Source: JBKPNZ01 sp046732895 (lineage in GTDB: Bacteria; Actinomycetota; Thermoleophilia; Solirubrobacterales; 70-9). Taken from it: a stretch of 64,000 nucleotides of DNA. Made by a program: the position numbers and the translations under genes. The stretch spans positions 5,353-69,352 of the forward strand of contig JBKPNZ010000014.1 of assembly GCA_046732895.1 (NCBI GenBank). The letters are read 5' to 3'. Position 1 is the first letter of the stretch. Each line of letters opens with the position of its first letter. Positions 25,940 through 34,086 of the stretch are shown here, one piece after another. The notes beneath the pieces are model-generated. The model was not told where the DNA came from, did not search any database, and worked only from the letters and a program-made list of their open reading frames with translations.

Positions 25940-27430
25940 CTAGTCGCGCCTGATCGCCTGCTGGGCCGCCCCCACGCCCTGGCCGGGCGCGGCACCCGCG
26001 CTACTCGCGTGGCGCGTGGCCTGCGCGGCGCTCGCCACCGGGAGGGGCGTGGTCGGTGCCCACATGCCTTCGTCGAACACGTCGCCGGTGTGCGGGTTGC
26101 CGATCGCGAACACCGTCGCCGCCGTACCCGCGCCATTGAACGACGTCGAGATGTAGTCGCCGACCATCGGTCCCTGGGAGGTGGCCGCGATGTCGCCCAG
26201 CGACATCGGCCCGGCCAGCTTCGTCGGCGGGCTCCAGCTCGCCCCGCCGTCGGGCGAGGAGACGAAGCCCACGTCGAGCTCGCAGGTGGCCGCAGTGCAG
26301 GCGGCGTTCGGGTAGTAGTAGTACGTGAGCGCCAGGTGCGCGTCCGATCCCGACGTGCTCGGATCGACGCCCAGGCCCGGGATGAAGTGGTCGACCCCGC
26401 TGCCGACACCGTCGATCGGGACCCGCCGGACAGCGCTCCAGTGCTCCCCATCGCTCGAGCTGCTGAAGACGATGTCGTTCGCCGCGCACTTCGGCTCGAA
26501 GCGGCAGTCCTCCCATGCCACGTACGCGTTGCCGCCGGCGTCGATCTCGGCGCTCGGCAGCGGGCTCGTCCGCAGGCCGCCTGAGTTTCGGTGGAAGCGG
26601 ATCTTTGAGACCGAGAACTCCTTCGACCAGGTGGCCCCACCGTCGGTCGAGCGGAAGGCACCGATCTTGCCCTTGAGGCTCTCGAAGGGCACGATCACGG
26701 TGCCGTCGGGCTGGACTACCGGCTGACCGCCGAGGCCCTTTGGGTTCCCGGCAGGCGACACGGGCACGCTCCAGGTGTCGCCGCCGTCTGAGGAGGTGCT
26801 CATGTACTCGAGATCGCCCTGGCCGAAGTTGTCGAATTCGGTGTAGCAGTTGCCGTAGAAGGGGCTGCCGGGGTGGTCGTCGCAGACGGTCCAGTTCTTG
26901 TCGAGATCGACCTTCTTGGTGGCCGGCGCCGGGATCTCCACCGGGTCGTCGAACGTCGCCCCGCCGTCGGTTGAGAGGCTGACGAAAACTGTCGGCACGG
27001 AGAGGTCAGGGAACAGCGGGATCGAGGAGATCATCCAGGTGGTGTGCTTGGCGTCGTAGGCGACGCTCGGATCGCTCACGCGCTCGTACGGGCTGTTCGG
27101 GTCGGCGAACGGACCCGCATTGAACGTGAGCCCTGGCAGGAAACTCGAGGTGTCCCACGTCGCACCGCCGTCGCTCGAGCGCGCGAAGCCGATGTCCGAG
27201 GCCCCGCCGTTAAAGAACCGCCCGACCTGGTAGGTCGCTAGGACCGTCGAGCCGGAGGCGAAAGTATCGGGCTCGACCTCCGTCGCGTGCTGGCTCGTGT
27301 CATTCGTGAACGGGTCGGCGCTTACCCGGGTCAGCGGAACGTTTGCTCCGGCCGGCGCGGGCGCTGCGAGCACGACAACGACCAAGACCCAGAGCAACCC
27401 GGCCAGCCGCAGCATCCCTGCGCGAACCAT
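25940..27430 (-). CDS. Secreted Asp-box (sialidase-like) beta-propeller protein
   Basis: A 496-residue exported protein. A signal peptide (MLRLAGLLWVLVVVVLAAPAPAGA) is followed by a propeller with at least five Asp boxes: SSDGGATW, STDGGATF, SSDGGDTW, STDGGATW, SPDGGASW. This is the BNR/sialidase fold, but the arginine triad and Tyr/Glu pair of true sialidases cannot be assigned, so no glycosidase activity should be assumed. Cysteine pairs (CDDHPGSPFYGNC, CRFEPKC, CTAATC) suggest disulphides. The last 40 residues are Ala/Gln-rich and low complexity. A second, larger Asp-box protein lies at 49017-52367. Confidence 0.85.
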   Translation of the reverse strand: MVRAGMLRLAGLLWVLVVVVLAAPAPAGANVPLTRVSADPFTNDTSQHATEVEPDTFASGSTVLATYQVGRFFNGGASDIGFARSSDGGATWDTSSFLPGLTFNAGPFADPNSPYERVSDPSVAYDAKHTTWMISSIPLFPDLSVPTVFVSLSTDGGATFDDPVEIPAPATKKVDLDKNWTVCDDHPGSPFYGNCYTEFDNFGQGDLEYMSTSSDGGDTWSVPVSPAGNPKGLGGQPVVQPDGTVIVPFESLKGKIGAFRSTDGGATWSKEFSVSKIRFHRNSGGLRTSPLPSAEIDAGGNAYVAWEDCRFEPKCAANDIVFSSSSDGEHWSAVRRVPIDGVGSGVDHFIPGLGVDPSTSGSDAHLALTYYYYPNAACTAATCELDVGFVSSPDGGASWSPPTKLAGPMSLGDIAATSQGPMVGDYISTSFNGAGTAATVFAIGNPHTGDVFDEGMWAPTTPLPVASAAQATRHASSAGAAPGQGVGAAQQAIRRD

Positions 27431-27534
27431 ATGGCTTCCTTACCCGTGCTCGCCGTCCACTAACCCGACGGCTGGCGCGTGTCGAGCCAGCCCGATCCTT
27501 GGCGCTCCGGCCTTGTGTGGGTTGGGGCAGTTCG

Positions 27535-28101
27535 TCAGTGCGCTTCGTCCGCCGCGTGCGCCGGCGGGCGGGATTCCTCGGCGAGGGACGTGAGCTCCAG
27601 GGTGCCGCGCGAGGCGCCCTCCAGCACTTCGCTCGCCTCCTCGGCGGAGCGGGCATAGAGCTCGACGAGCAGGTGGATGACGATCCGCTCCTCGACGTGC
27701 TTGTGGAAGCGCACATGGGTGAAGAACTCCCGCGTCCCCTGTTCGCCGAACGCTGCGTAGGTCAGGCTGTCGGCCGCCTCCGGCCCGGAGCAGGTCTCGA
27801 CCAGCTCCTGGTCGACGTCGACCGTGCACGAGGCGACCCACGGAGTGCCGGCAACCATGCGCTCCCAGCGGTCCTCGACCGGGACGACCCGGCCCTCCTC
27901 GATCGCCAGGTGGGGCTGGTCGTGCATGCAGTCGAGGCACTGCACAACCGCCTCCTGGATCTCCTCGACGCGGTCCGCGGCCTCCCCCGACTCCGGGTCG
28001 ACCTTGAGGATCGCGTCGTAGTGGACCTGCGCCTCCAGGCGCTGTGACCAGCAGCGGTAGCAGCGAAGCCAGGCGCTACGGTCGCCATTGAGGCCTTCCA
28101 T
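27535..28101 (-). CDS. Protein of unknown function with two CxxC motifs
   Basis: A 188-residue soluble protein I do not recognise. The N-terminal part has CYRC (residues 14-17) and CLDC (55-58), which could form one zinc site. The middle (WVASCTVDVDQELVETCSG) has two more Cys. Later FFTHVRFHKHVEERIVIHLLVELYARSAEEASEVLEG looks like a helix rich in His and Glu. It starts three bases after the stop of the acetyltransferase gene, so it belongs to the ethylmalonyl-CoA mutase transcript. A regulatory or maturation role for that operon is conceivable, with no direct evidence. Confidence 0.65.
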   Translation of the reverse strand: MEGLNGDRSAWLRCYRCWSQRLEAQVHYDAILKVDPESGEAADRVEEIQEAVVQCLDCMHDQPHLAIEEGRVVPVEDRWERMVAGTPWVASCTVDVDQELVETCSGPEAADSLTYAAFGEQGTREFFTHVRFHKHVEERIVIHLLVELYARSAEEASEVLEGASRGTLELTSLAEESRPPAHAADEAH

Positions 28102-28104
28102 TGA

Positions 28105-28668
28105 TTAGAGCGTAGCGTCGCCGCGCAAAAGCGAAAACATCACCATGTCGCGACGCACGCCTTTGACCACCTGATACTCGCGAAGCACGCCCTCCCGCTG
28201 AAACCCCGCCCGCTCCGCCACGCGCAGCGACGCCGTGTTCTCGGGCTCGGCGCAGATCTCAATCCGCTCGGCGCCGAGCTCAGCGAAGCCGAACGCGCAG
28301 AGAAGCTTCACGGCACGTGTGGCGACCCCGCGGCGACGGGCCCACGGTGCGACCAGGTAGCCGATGTCCCAGCGACCGACGTCGGTGTGATGGCGCCGGA
28401 TCCCCGCGTTGCCCAAGAGCTCATCGGTGGTCGCGTCCACCGTCACCACATGGAGGGCGATGCCGCCGTGCATGCCGGCCATGGCCTTCGCGTGGAAGCT
28501 CCGGGCATCCTCAGGCCCGTAGGGATCGGGCACCGTCGTGAAGCGCTGCACGGCGGGGTCCCGGCATGCCTCGACCAGGGCCGGAATGTCGGCGTCGGCC
28601 AGAAGCCGCAGGCGCACGACGCCGTCGCTCAGCCCCTCGATGGGGAACTCGATCGGCGTCCCGCTCAA
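28105..28668 (-). CDS. RimJ/RimL-type GNAT acetyltransferase
   Basis: A 187-residue GNAT protein of the RimJ/RimL type: VVRLRLLADADIPALVEACRDP, GNAGIRRHHTDVGRWDIGYLVAPWARRRGVATRAVKLL (acetyl-CoA loop RRRGVATRA) and ENTASLRVAERAGFQREGVLREY, a strong family signature. The start TTG 28668 overlaps the mutase stop (TTGA), implying coupling. RimJ/L relatives acetylate protein N-termini or small amines; the target is not evident. Confidence 0.88.
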   Translation of the reverse strand: MSGTPIEFPIEGLSDGVVRLRLLADADIPALVEACRDPAVQRFTTVPDPYGPEDARSFHAKAMAGMHGGIALHVVTVDATTDELLGNAGIRRHHTDVGRWDIGYLVAPWARRRGVATRAVKLLCAFGFAELGAERIEICAEPENTASLRVAERAGFQREGVLREYQVVKGVRRDMVMFSLLRGDATL

Positions 28669-30671
28669 GCCGGCGAGCCGGTTGCGGCGCCGACCCCGTT
28701 GCGCGCGGCAACGAGCTCGACGATCTCACCCATGATCCGGTTGAGATCGAAGTCCTTCGGTGTGTAGACGCCCGCGACCCCTGCCTCACGCAGCCGCTCG
28801 ACGTCGCCCGTGGGGATGATCCCGCCCACGACCACCGGGACGTCGACGTCCTGCTCGCGGAGCATCCGCACGGTTTCGGGGATCAGCTCCAGGTGCGACC
28901 CGGAGAGGATCGAGAGACCGACGACGTCGACGTCCTCCTGGACGGCGGAAGCCACGATCTGCTCGGGCGTGAGCCTGATCCCCTGATAGATGACCTCCAT
29001 GCCCACGTCGCGGGCGCGCACCGCGATCTGCTCGGCACCGTTGGAGTGCCCGTCGAGGCCGGGCTTGCCGACGAGGATGCGAGGACGGTGCCCGAGCCCC
29101 TTCGCGAGCTCGTCGACACGCTCCCGCATTGCGGCCAGAAGCTCCTCGTCGCCCCCGGCGGCTGCGGCGCCCACACCGGTCGGCGCGCGGTAATCGCCGA
29201 AGACGTCGCGCAGGACACCCGCCCATTCGCCGGTCGTGGCACCCGCCTTCGCCGCGGCGATGGTGGCGGGCATGATGTTCTGCGACTCGTCGCCGGCCGC
29301 CTGCGCGAGCTCGCGGAGCGCGCTCTCGACAGCCGCTTCGTCGCGCTCCGCCTTCCACTGTTCGAGCGCCTCGCGGCATTCGCGCTCGACCTCGGGGTCC
29401 GGGGTCAGGATGCCGCCGTCGGCGCCGGCCGTCAGGGGCGAGTCCTCGGTCTCCGTGAAGCGGTTCTGACCGATCACGGTCAACTCGCCGCGCTCGATCT
29501 TCGCGACCCGTTCGCGATGCGATTCGACCAGGCGAGCCTTCATGTACGGGACCGCATCCACGGCGCCGCCCTGATCGGCGACGACCTTCATCTCCGCGCG
29601 CGCGCCCTCGCGGAGCTCCTCCACCAGCCCCCCCATGACAGTGGAGCCCTCGAACACGTCGGGATACTCGAGGAGGTCGGTTTCGAACGCCAGCACCTGC
29701 TGAATGCGCAGGCTCCATTGCTGATCCCACGGCCGGGGGAGGCCGAGCGCCTCGTTCCATGCGGGCAGCTGAATCGCCCGAGCGCGGGCGTTCCGTCCGA
29801 GGGTCACGGCGAGTGCCTCGAGCACGATGCGCTGCACGTTGTTCTCGGGCTGGGCTTCGGTCAGCCCGAGCGAGTTCACCTGCACCCCGTAGCGCAGGCG
29901 CAGCATCTTCGGGTCCGTGACGCCGTAGCGCTCGCGTCCGAGCTCCTCCCAGAGCTCGGACATGGCGCGGAGCTTCGCGTGCTCCTCGATGAAGCGAACA
30001 CCGGCGTTGACGAAGAACGAGATCCGCCCGAAGACCTTCGGGAAGTCGGCCTCCGAGACCTGGCCGCGCCGCTTCACCTCGTCGAGGACGGCGACGGCGG
30101 TCGAGAGTGCGTAGGCGATCTCCTGGACGGGCGTGGCGCCAGCCTCCTGCAGGTGGTAGCTACAGACGTTCGTCGGGTTCCAGCTCGGGATCTCGTTCAC
30201 CGCGAAGGCGACCGTGTCGGCGATCAAGCGGAGCGAAGGCTCGGGCGGGAAGGCGTAGGTGCCGCGGGAGAGGTACTCCTTGATGATGTCGTTCTGAGTC
30301 GTGCCCTTGAGCTGGGTGCGCTCGATTCCGTTCTCCTCGGCCACGGTCACGTACAGCGCGAGCAGCCACGCCGCCGTGGCGTTGATCGTCATCGAGGTGT
30401 TCATCTCGTCGAGCGGGATCCCGTCGAGCAGGGCGTGCATGTCGCCCTTGTGGCCGATCGAGACGCCGACCTTGCCGACCTCGCCTCGGGCGAGGACGTG
30501 ATCGGGGTCGTAGCCCGTCTGAGTCGGAAGGTCGAAGGCGACGGAAAGGCCGGTCTGGCCCTTCGCGAGGTTGCGGCGGTACAGCTCGTTCGAGCGCCGG
30601 GCGTCCGAGTGCCCGGCGTAGGTGCGCATCACCCAAGGACGATCCGGCTCGGGCAGGCGGTGCTCGGCCAT
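28665..30671 (-). CDS. ecm: Ethylmalonyl-CoA mutase (B12-dependent)
   Basis: Coenzyme-B12 mutase converting (2R)-ethylmalonyl-CoA to methylsuccinyl-CoA. It is a single chain of 668 residues with both the TIM-barrel and the B12-binding domain. The N-terminus VMRTYAGHSDARRSNELYR, then LPTQTGYDPDHVLARGEVG and MNTSMTINATAAWLLALYV, match Ecm of the Rhodobacter type rather than classical methylmalonyl-CoA mutase, which is longer and needs a small subunit in most actinobacteria. The base-off B12 motif GLDGHSNG has His near residue 542. First gene of a coupled unit with a RimJ-like gene and an unknown gene; divergent from a metallo-beta-lactamase-fold gene across 59 bp. Methylmalonyl-CoA mutase is the alternative. 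Confidence 0.9.
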   Translation of the reverse strand: MAEHRLPEPDRPWVMRTYAGHSDARRSNELYRRNLAKGQTGLSVAFDLPTQTGYDPDHVLARGEVGKVGVSIGHKGDMHALLDGIPLDEMNTSMTINATAAWLLALYVTVAEENGIERTQLKGTTQNDIIKEYLSRGTYAFPPEPSLRLIADTVAFAVNEIPSWNPTNVCSYHLQEAGATPVQEIAYALSTAVAVLDEVKRRGQVSEADFPKVFGRISFFVNAGVRFIEEHAKLRAMSELWEELGRERYGVTDPKMLRLRYGVQVNSLGLTEAQPENNVQRIVLEALAVTLGRNARARAIQLPAWNEALGLPRPWDQQWSLRIQQVLAFETDLLEYPDVFEGSTVMGGLVEELREGARAEMKVVADQGGAVDAVPYMKARLVESHRERVAKIERGELTVIGQNRFTETEDSPLTAGADGGILTPDPEVERECREALEQWKAERDEAAVESALRELAQAAGDESQNIMPATIAAAKAGATTGEWAGVLRDVFGDYRAPTGVGAAAAGGDEELLAAMRERVDELAKGLGHRPRILVGKPGLDGHSNGAEQIAVRARDVGMEVIYQGIRLTPEQIVASAVQEDVDVVGLSILSGSHLELIPETVRMLREQDVDVPVVVGGIIPTGDVERLREAGVAGVYTPKDFDLNRIMGEIVELVAARNGVGAATGSPA

Positions 30672-30730
30672 GGGCAGATTCTAGTTTGGCAGCGCTCCCG
30701 AATCGCCCGTTCTGAGTAGCGTCGCGGGTC

Positions 30731-31609
30731 GTGGTCCGCGAAATCGACGTCATGCACCTCGGGCGGGACCGCGTGATCGCGGCCCACGAGATCGACGGGC
30801 TGGTGATCGACCCAGGCCCGGAATCCAGCGTGGAGACGATGCTCGCGGGGCTGCAGAACCCGCCACGCGCTCTGCTCCTAACCCACATCCACCTCGACCA
30901 CGCCGGCGCGAGCGGGGCACTGGTCCGGCGCTTCCCGAAGCTGCTCATCTACGTGCACCAGGCGGGTGCCCCGCATCTGGCCGACCCCTCGAAGCTCATC
31001 GAGAGCGCCGGACGGCTATACGGCGACGACATGGAGCGCCTCTGGGGAGAGGTCGTGCCGGTCCCGGAGGCAAACCTCGTAGCCGTCGCCGGCGGCGAGG
31101 AGATCGAGGGGTTCCGGGTGGTGCATACGCCGGGTCACGCGTCTCACCACGTCTGCTACTTCCACGAGGAGAGCGGTGATGCATACGTCGGCGACATGGC
31201 GGGCGTGCGCATTCCCCCGAGCGGCTTCACGGTGCCGCCCACGCCCCCACCAGAGATCGACATCGAAGCGTGGGAGCGCTCGCTCGAGGCGATCGCGGCG
31301 CGGCGGCCGCAGCGGCTCAGGCTGACGCACTTCGGCGTAGTCGAGAAGGTCGACGCGCAGCTCGACCTGGTGCGCGAGCGCCTGCGTGAGCTCGCCGAGC
31401 TGGCAAGGGAGGGCGATCGAGAGGCGTTTCTCGGGGCGCTCAACCGGCGCCTCGAGACCGAGCTCGACCCGGAGTCGGCGCTTCGGTCCCGTCAGGCCGT
31501 TCCGCCCGAGCAATCCTGGCTCGGCCTCGAGCGCTACTGGCGCAAGCGGCGCGAGCGCGAGGCCGCGCCCGAGCCGGGACCGGAGGGCGCGCTCCGGCCC
31601 GATCACTAG
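30731..31609 (+). CDS. Metallo-beta-lactamase-fold hydrolase
   Basis: A 292-residue MBL-fold protein. The metal motif THIHLDHAG is near residue 52, HTPGHASHHVCYF supplies the next His, and GDMAG the bridging Asp near residue 155. These define the glyoxalase-II-like class of zinc hydrolases, typically thioesterases. The C-terminal third is a charged helical region (VRERLRELAELAREGDREAFLG). Divergent from ecm, which makes an acyl-CoA-thioester role possible but unproven. GTG 30731 start; ATG 30752 is an alternative. Confidence 0.85.
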   Translation: MVREIDVMHLGRDRVIAAHEIDGLVIDPGPESSVETMLAGLQNPPRALLLTHIHLDHAGASGALVRRFPKLLIYVHQAGAPHLADPSKLIESAGRLYGDDMERLWGEVVPVPEANLVAVAGGEEIEGFRVVHTPGHASHHVCYFHEESGDAYVGDMAGVRIPPSGFTVPPTPPPEIDIEAWERSLEAIAARRPQRLRLTHFGVVEKVDAQLDLVRERLRELAELAREGDREAFLGALNRRLETELDPESALRSRQAVPPEQSWLGLERYWRKRREREAAPEPGPEGALRPDH

Positions 31610-31624
31610 CTACCCTGGGCACCC

Positions 31625-32308
31625 TTGAACCGTCTGAGCCCAAGGTTCCGCCTGCTCACAGCGCTTACGGCTCTCGCCCTGCTGGGCGTGGGCGCCGTCG
31701 CGCTCGCGAGCGTCACCGTCTACACGAACGACTTCTCGAGCAAGCACGAATTCGGCGAGATCGAGCGCGGGCACGGCAAGCACTGCGACCGCAACTACCG
31801 CAAGGGCAAGGAGGTGCTCCGCGCGGTCGTCACGCGTTCACCCGAGACGTGCAGCCTCATGCCCCCGGTGTTCGGGAGCGCGCCCCAGCCCGATCACATC
31901 TTCCAATTCCAGGGCAAGGTGCTGAGGAGCACCCCGAAGAAGTTCCGCGAGAAGGCCTTCCTCCTGGCAGCGGTCCGCGTCGGCGGTGGCGGTCGCTACG
32001 AGCTCCGGATCTTCCCGAAGACCCACAAGTTCGAGCTCACGCGCAGGCCGAATGCCGCCGGATTCCCCGTCGAGGGAACGAACGGGGACATCGAGGGCAT
32101 CGGCAAGCGCAACAAGGTGCGAATCCAGGCAATCGGCGACCAGATCAAGGCGCTCGTCAACGGCACCAACGTCGGCTCCGTCACCGACCCCAGCCCGGGT
32201 CAGCTCAACGGCACCAAGATCGAGATGGGCGTGGGCAACAAGCGAAGTGGCCACAAGAAGACGGAGGCCACCTTCGACCGAGTCAGGGTCGAGGTCCCCA
32301 ACCCGTAG
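31625..32308 (+). CDS. Secreted jelly-roll-like protein, function unknown
   Basis: A 227-residue exported protein. It has a signal sequence (RLLTALTALALLGVGAVALASV) and then a single beta-sandwich-like domain: YTNDFSSKHEFGEI opens like concanavalin/DUF1080 domains, with FREKAFLLAAVRVGGGGRYELRIFPKTHKFEL and KVRIQAIGDQIKALVNGTNVGSVTD in the middle and end, the latter typical of such sugar-binding sandwiches. The mature protein is unusually basic. TTG 31625 is the likely start; there is no clear Shine-Dalgarno. Possibly a carbohydrate-binding or cell-wall protein. Confidence 0.65.
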   Translation: MNRLSPRFRLLTALTALALLGVGAVALASVTVYTNDFSSKHEFGEIERGHGKHCDRNYRKGKEVLRAVVTRSPETCSLMPPVFGSAPQPDHIFQFQGKVLRSTPKKFREKAFLLAAVRVGGGGRYELRIFPKTHKFELTRRPNAAGFPVEGTNGDIEGIGKRNKVRIQAIGDQIKALVNGTNVGSVTDPSPGQLNGTKIEMGVGNKRSGHKKTEATFDRVRVEVPNP

Positions 32309-32337
32309 CGGGTCGGGCCCTCGACGCAGGGTCAGAT

Positions 32338-32628
32338 TTGAGCACCGAGACGATCGAGCGACCGCGCAGCGCCGGCCCCGGGTCAGGGCTGGGCGGCAAC
32401 TGGCAGGTGATCGTCCTGAATGACGACCACAACACCTTCGACCACGTCGCCAAGACGCTGGCCCGTGTCATTCCGGGCGTGACGCTCGACCAGGGTTACG
32501 GGTTCGCCGATCGCATCCACAACTCGGGCCAGGCGATCGTGTGGGCCGGGCCGAAGGAGACCGCCGAGCTCTACTGGGAGCAGCTCCAGGCGGCGGGGCT
32601 CACGATGGCGCCGCTCGAGCAGCACTGA
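32338..32628 (+). CDS. clpS: ATP-dependent Clp protease adaptor ClpS
   Basis: N-end-rule adaptor that delivers substrates to ClpAP/ClpCP. The 96-residue protein has the ClpS core: NWQVIVLNDDHNTFDHVAKTLARVIPGV, with the NDDHNTFDHV substrate-pocket segment, and later ADRIHNSGQAIVWAGPKETAELYWEQLQAAGLTMAPLE in two helices and a strand. The 20 N-terminal residues are flexible. TTG 32338 is the start that includes them with AGGG upstream. No clp protease gene is nearby. Confidence 0.93.
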   Translation: MSTETIERPRSAGPGSGLGGNWQVIVLNDDHNTFDHVAKTLARVIPGVTLDQGYGFADRIHNSGQAIVWAGPKETAELYWEQLQAAGLTMAPLEQH

Positions 32629-32648
32629 CGAGCTGGCCCGCCCCAGGC

Positions 32649-32996
32649 CTAGAGCGTCAGCAGGCGCCCACCCGCACCCGGCACCGAGCCGGCGAGCGCG
32701 GCACGCGAGCGCGGGCGGCGCTGCGCCGGACGGCGCTTGCGCGCAGTCTCGGTGCGGTGGAGCTGAGCTGCGCGCAGCTCCAGGAGCGCACGGGCCTCAA
32801 GCGTCCGGCTGAAGGGATCGCTGACGGTCGCGCCGTCCGTGAGTGACATCGCGGCCAGCAGTCGGCCCCCGGCCTCGGCTGCGAGCACGCGGTCCCCGGG
32901 AACGGGGGCCGAATCGAGCTCGGCGAGGCGCGCCAGCGCGGCTGCATCGGTCTCGTCGAGGCGCCGGATTGTGATCTCTGTGAGGTGGTCGGTCAT
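32649..32996 (-). CDS. Half-GNAT-like small protein
   Basis: A 115-residue protein. The first 75 residues (TEITIRRLDETDAAALARLAEL ... VLAAEAGGRLLAAMSLTDG) match the N-terminal half of the GNAT fold, but the acetyl-CoA-binding loop that should follow is absent; instead there is a basic tail RKRRPAQRRPRSR. This is a recurring short protein in actinobacteria rather than an obvious accident. ATG 32996 with GGAGG upstream. Divergent from the LysR-type gene. Confidence 0.6.
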   Translation of the reverse strand: MTDHLTEITIRRLDETDAAALARLAELDSAPVPGDRVLAAEAGGRLLAAMSLTDGATVSDPFSRTLEARALLELRAAQLHRTETARKRRPAQRRPRSRAALAGSVPGAGGRLLTL

Positions 32997-33106
32997 CTTG
33001 GGCCTCCGCTGGCAAAACGATCCGCTGCGCGGACTCGTGAGGTATTGGATGTCTTCAGGATGCCGTGCCACAGCCATAAGCACAACATGAAGTTCTGCGG
33101 AGTCTG

Positions 33107-33121
33107 ATAAGCTGCCCTTAT
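33107..33121. promoter_or_regulatory. LysR-type T-N11-A box over the regulator start
   Basis: ATAAG-CTGCC-CTTAT (33107-33121) is a perfect interrupted palindrome that fits the LysR T-N11-A rule (T33108, A33120). It overlaps the ATG of the LysR gene. Another ATAAG lies 31 bases upstream (33076-33080). The position predicts autorepression and possibly control of the divergent gene. Confidence 0.55.
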
Positions 33122-34052
33122 GCTTGATGTGAAGCGACTGCGGGTGCTGAGGGAGGTCGCCAAGCACGGATCGTTCTCCGCCGCGGCGGACTCGCTCTAC
33201 CTCTCGCAGTCCGCCGTCAGCCAGCAGGTGGCGACCCTCGAGAAGGAGGTGGGCATGCGCCTCCTCGAGCGCGGCCGTGGCGGGCCAAAGCTCACCGATG
33301 CCGGCAGCAGCCTCGTCTCGCATGCCGATGCCGTGATCTGCCGCCTCGAAGAGGCGGAGCGCGACCTCGCCGCGATCGCCGGCCTCGAGGGTGGGGAGCT
33401 CCGACTGGCGAGCTTCCCGAGCGCGAGCGCCACGATCGTCACCGAGGCGGTCTCGCGCTTCGCCGAGCGCCACCCGAAGGTCCGCCTGGCGGTGGTCGAG
33501 GCCGAGCCCGAGCAGTCGCTGCCGCAGCTGGCTGCCGGTGACCTCGACATCGCGATCACCTTCGACTACCCGTCGTTCGACATGCGGGCGGTTCCCGATC
33601 TGGAGCGTGTGCACCTGCTGACGGAGTCGATGTACGTGGCGCTCCCGAGCAATCACCGGCTCGCCGAGCGCAAGTCGGTGCGCGTATCCGACCTCGCCGA
33701 GGACGCGTGGCTTTGCGGCGTTCGCCCGAGCTCGTGCGCGGAGCTCGTCGTCAAGACCTGCCTGGACGCCGGGTTCCAGCCCCGAATCAGCTTCGAGAGC
33801 GACGACTACAACGTCCTCCAGGGCTACGTGGCGGCGGGCCTCGGAGTGACGCTCCTGCCCGAGATCGCCCTGAGTCCCCTTCGCGACGGTGTTGTCGCGC
33901 GACCGATCACCCCACGCGCTCCTGAGCGGCGTGTCTGGGCGGCCGTGAGAGCCTCGGGTTCGCGCTCGGCGGCAACCGACGCAATGCTGGAAGTGCTCAC
34001 CGAGGCCGCCGACGGCATCCTGGCCCGCGGTGAGCTGCGCGTCGCCGCCTGA
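33120..34052 (+). CDS. LysR-family transcriptional regulator
   Basis: A 310-residue LysR regulator. The winged helix-turn-helix is explicit: LRVLREVAKHGSFSAAADSLYLSQSAVSQQVATLEKEVG, then LLERGRGGPKLTDAG. The effector domain (GELRLASFPSASATIVTEAVSRFAERHP ... AAGDLDIAITFDYP ... GLGVTLLPEIAL) is the periplasmic-binding-like fold. ATG 33120 lies within a T-N11-A box. No metabolic operon adjoins it except the short half-GNAT gene, so the regulon is unknown. Confidence 0.93.
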   Translation: MLDVKRLRVLREVAKHGSFSAAADSLYLSQSAVSQQVATLEKEVGMRLLERGRGGPKLTDAGSSLVSHADAVICRLEEAERDLAAIAGLEGGELRLASFPSASATIVTEAVSRFAERHPKVRLAVVEAEPEQSLPQLAAGDLDIAITFDYPSFDMRAVPDLERVHLLTESMYVALPSNHRLAERKSVRVSDLAEDAWLCGVRPSSCAELVVKTCLDAGFQPRISFESDDYNVLQGYVAAGLGVTLLPEIALSPLRDGVVARPITPRAPERRVWAAVRASGSRSAATDAMLEVLTEAADGILARGELRVAA

Positions 34053-34086
34053 CTCGCCCGGCGCCGCCCACAGGTAGCTTGCGAGG

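Noticed and set aside
25940..27430. Calling the Asp-box proteins sialidases
   Set aside because: Asp boxes occur in many propellers; the arginine triad and catalytic Tyr/Glu were not identifiable.
28665..30671. Methylmalonyl-CoA mutase large subunit
   Set aside because: The single-chain length with intact B12 domain, the N-terminus VMRTYAGHSDA and the co-occurrence of Ccr favour ethylmalonyl-CoA mutase; kept as the alternative.
28566..30719. A 717-codon open frame on the plus strand opposite ecm
   Set aside because: It is the complement-frame shadow of a highly GC-biased gene. Its translation is rich in Arg/His/Val/Asp without any motif, whereas the minus strand has full Ecm motifs.
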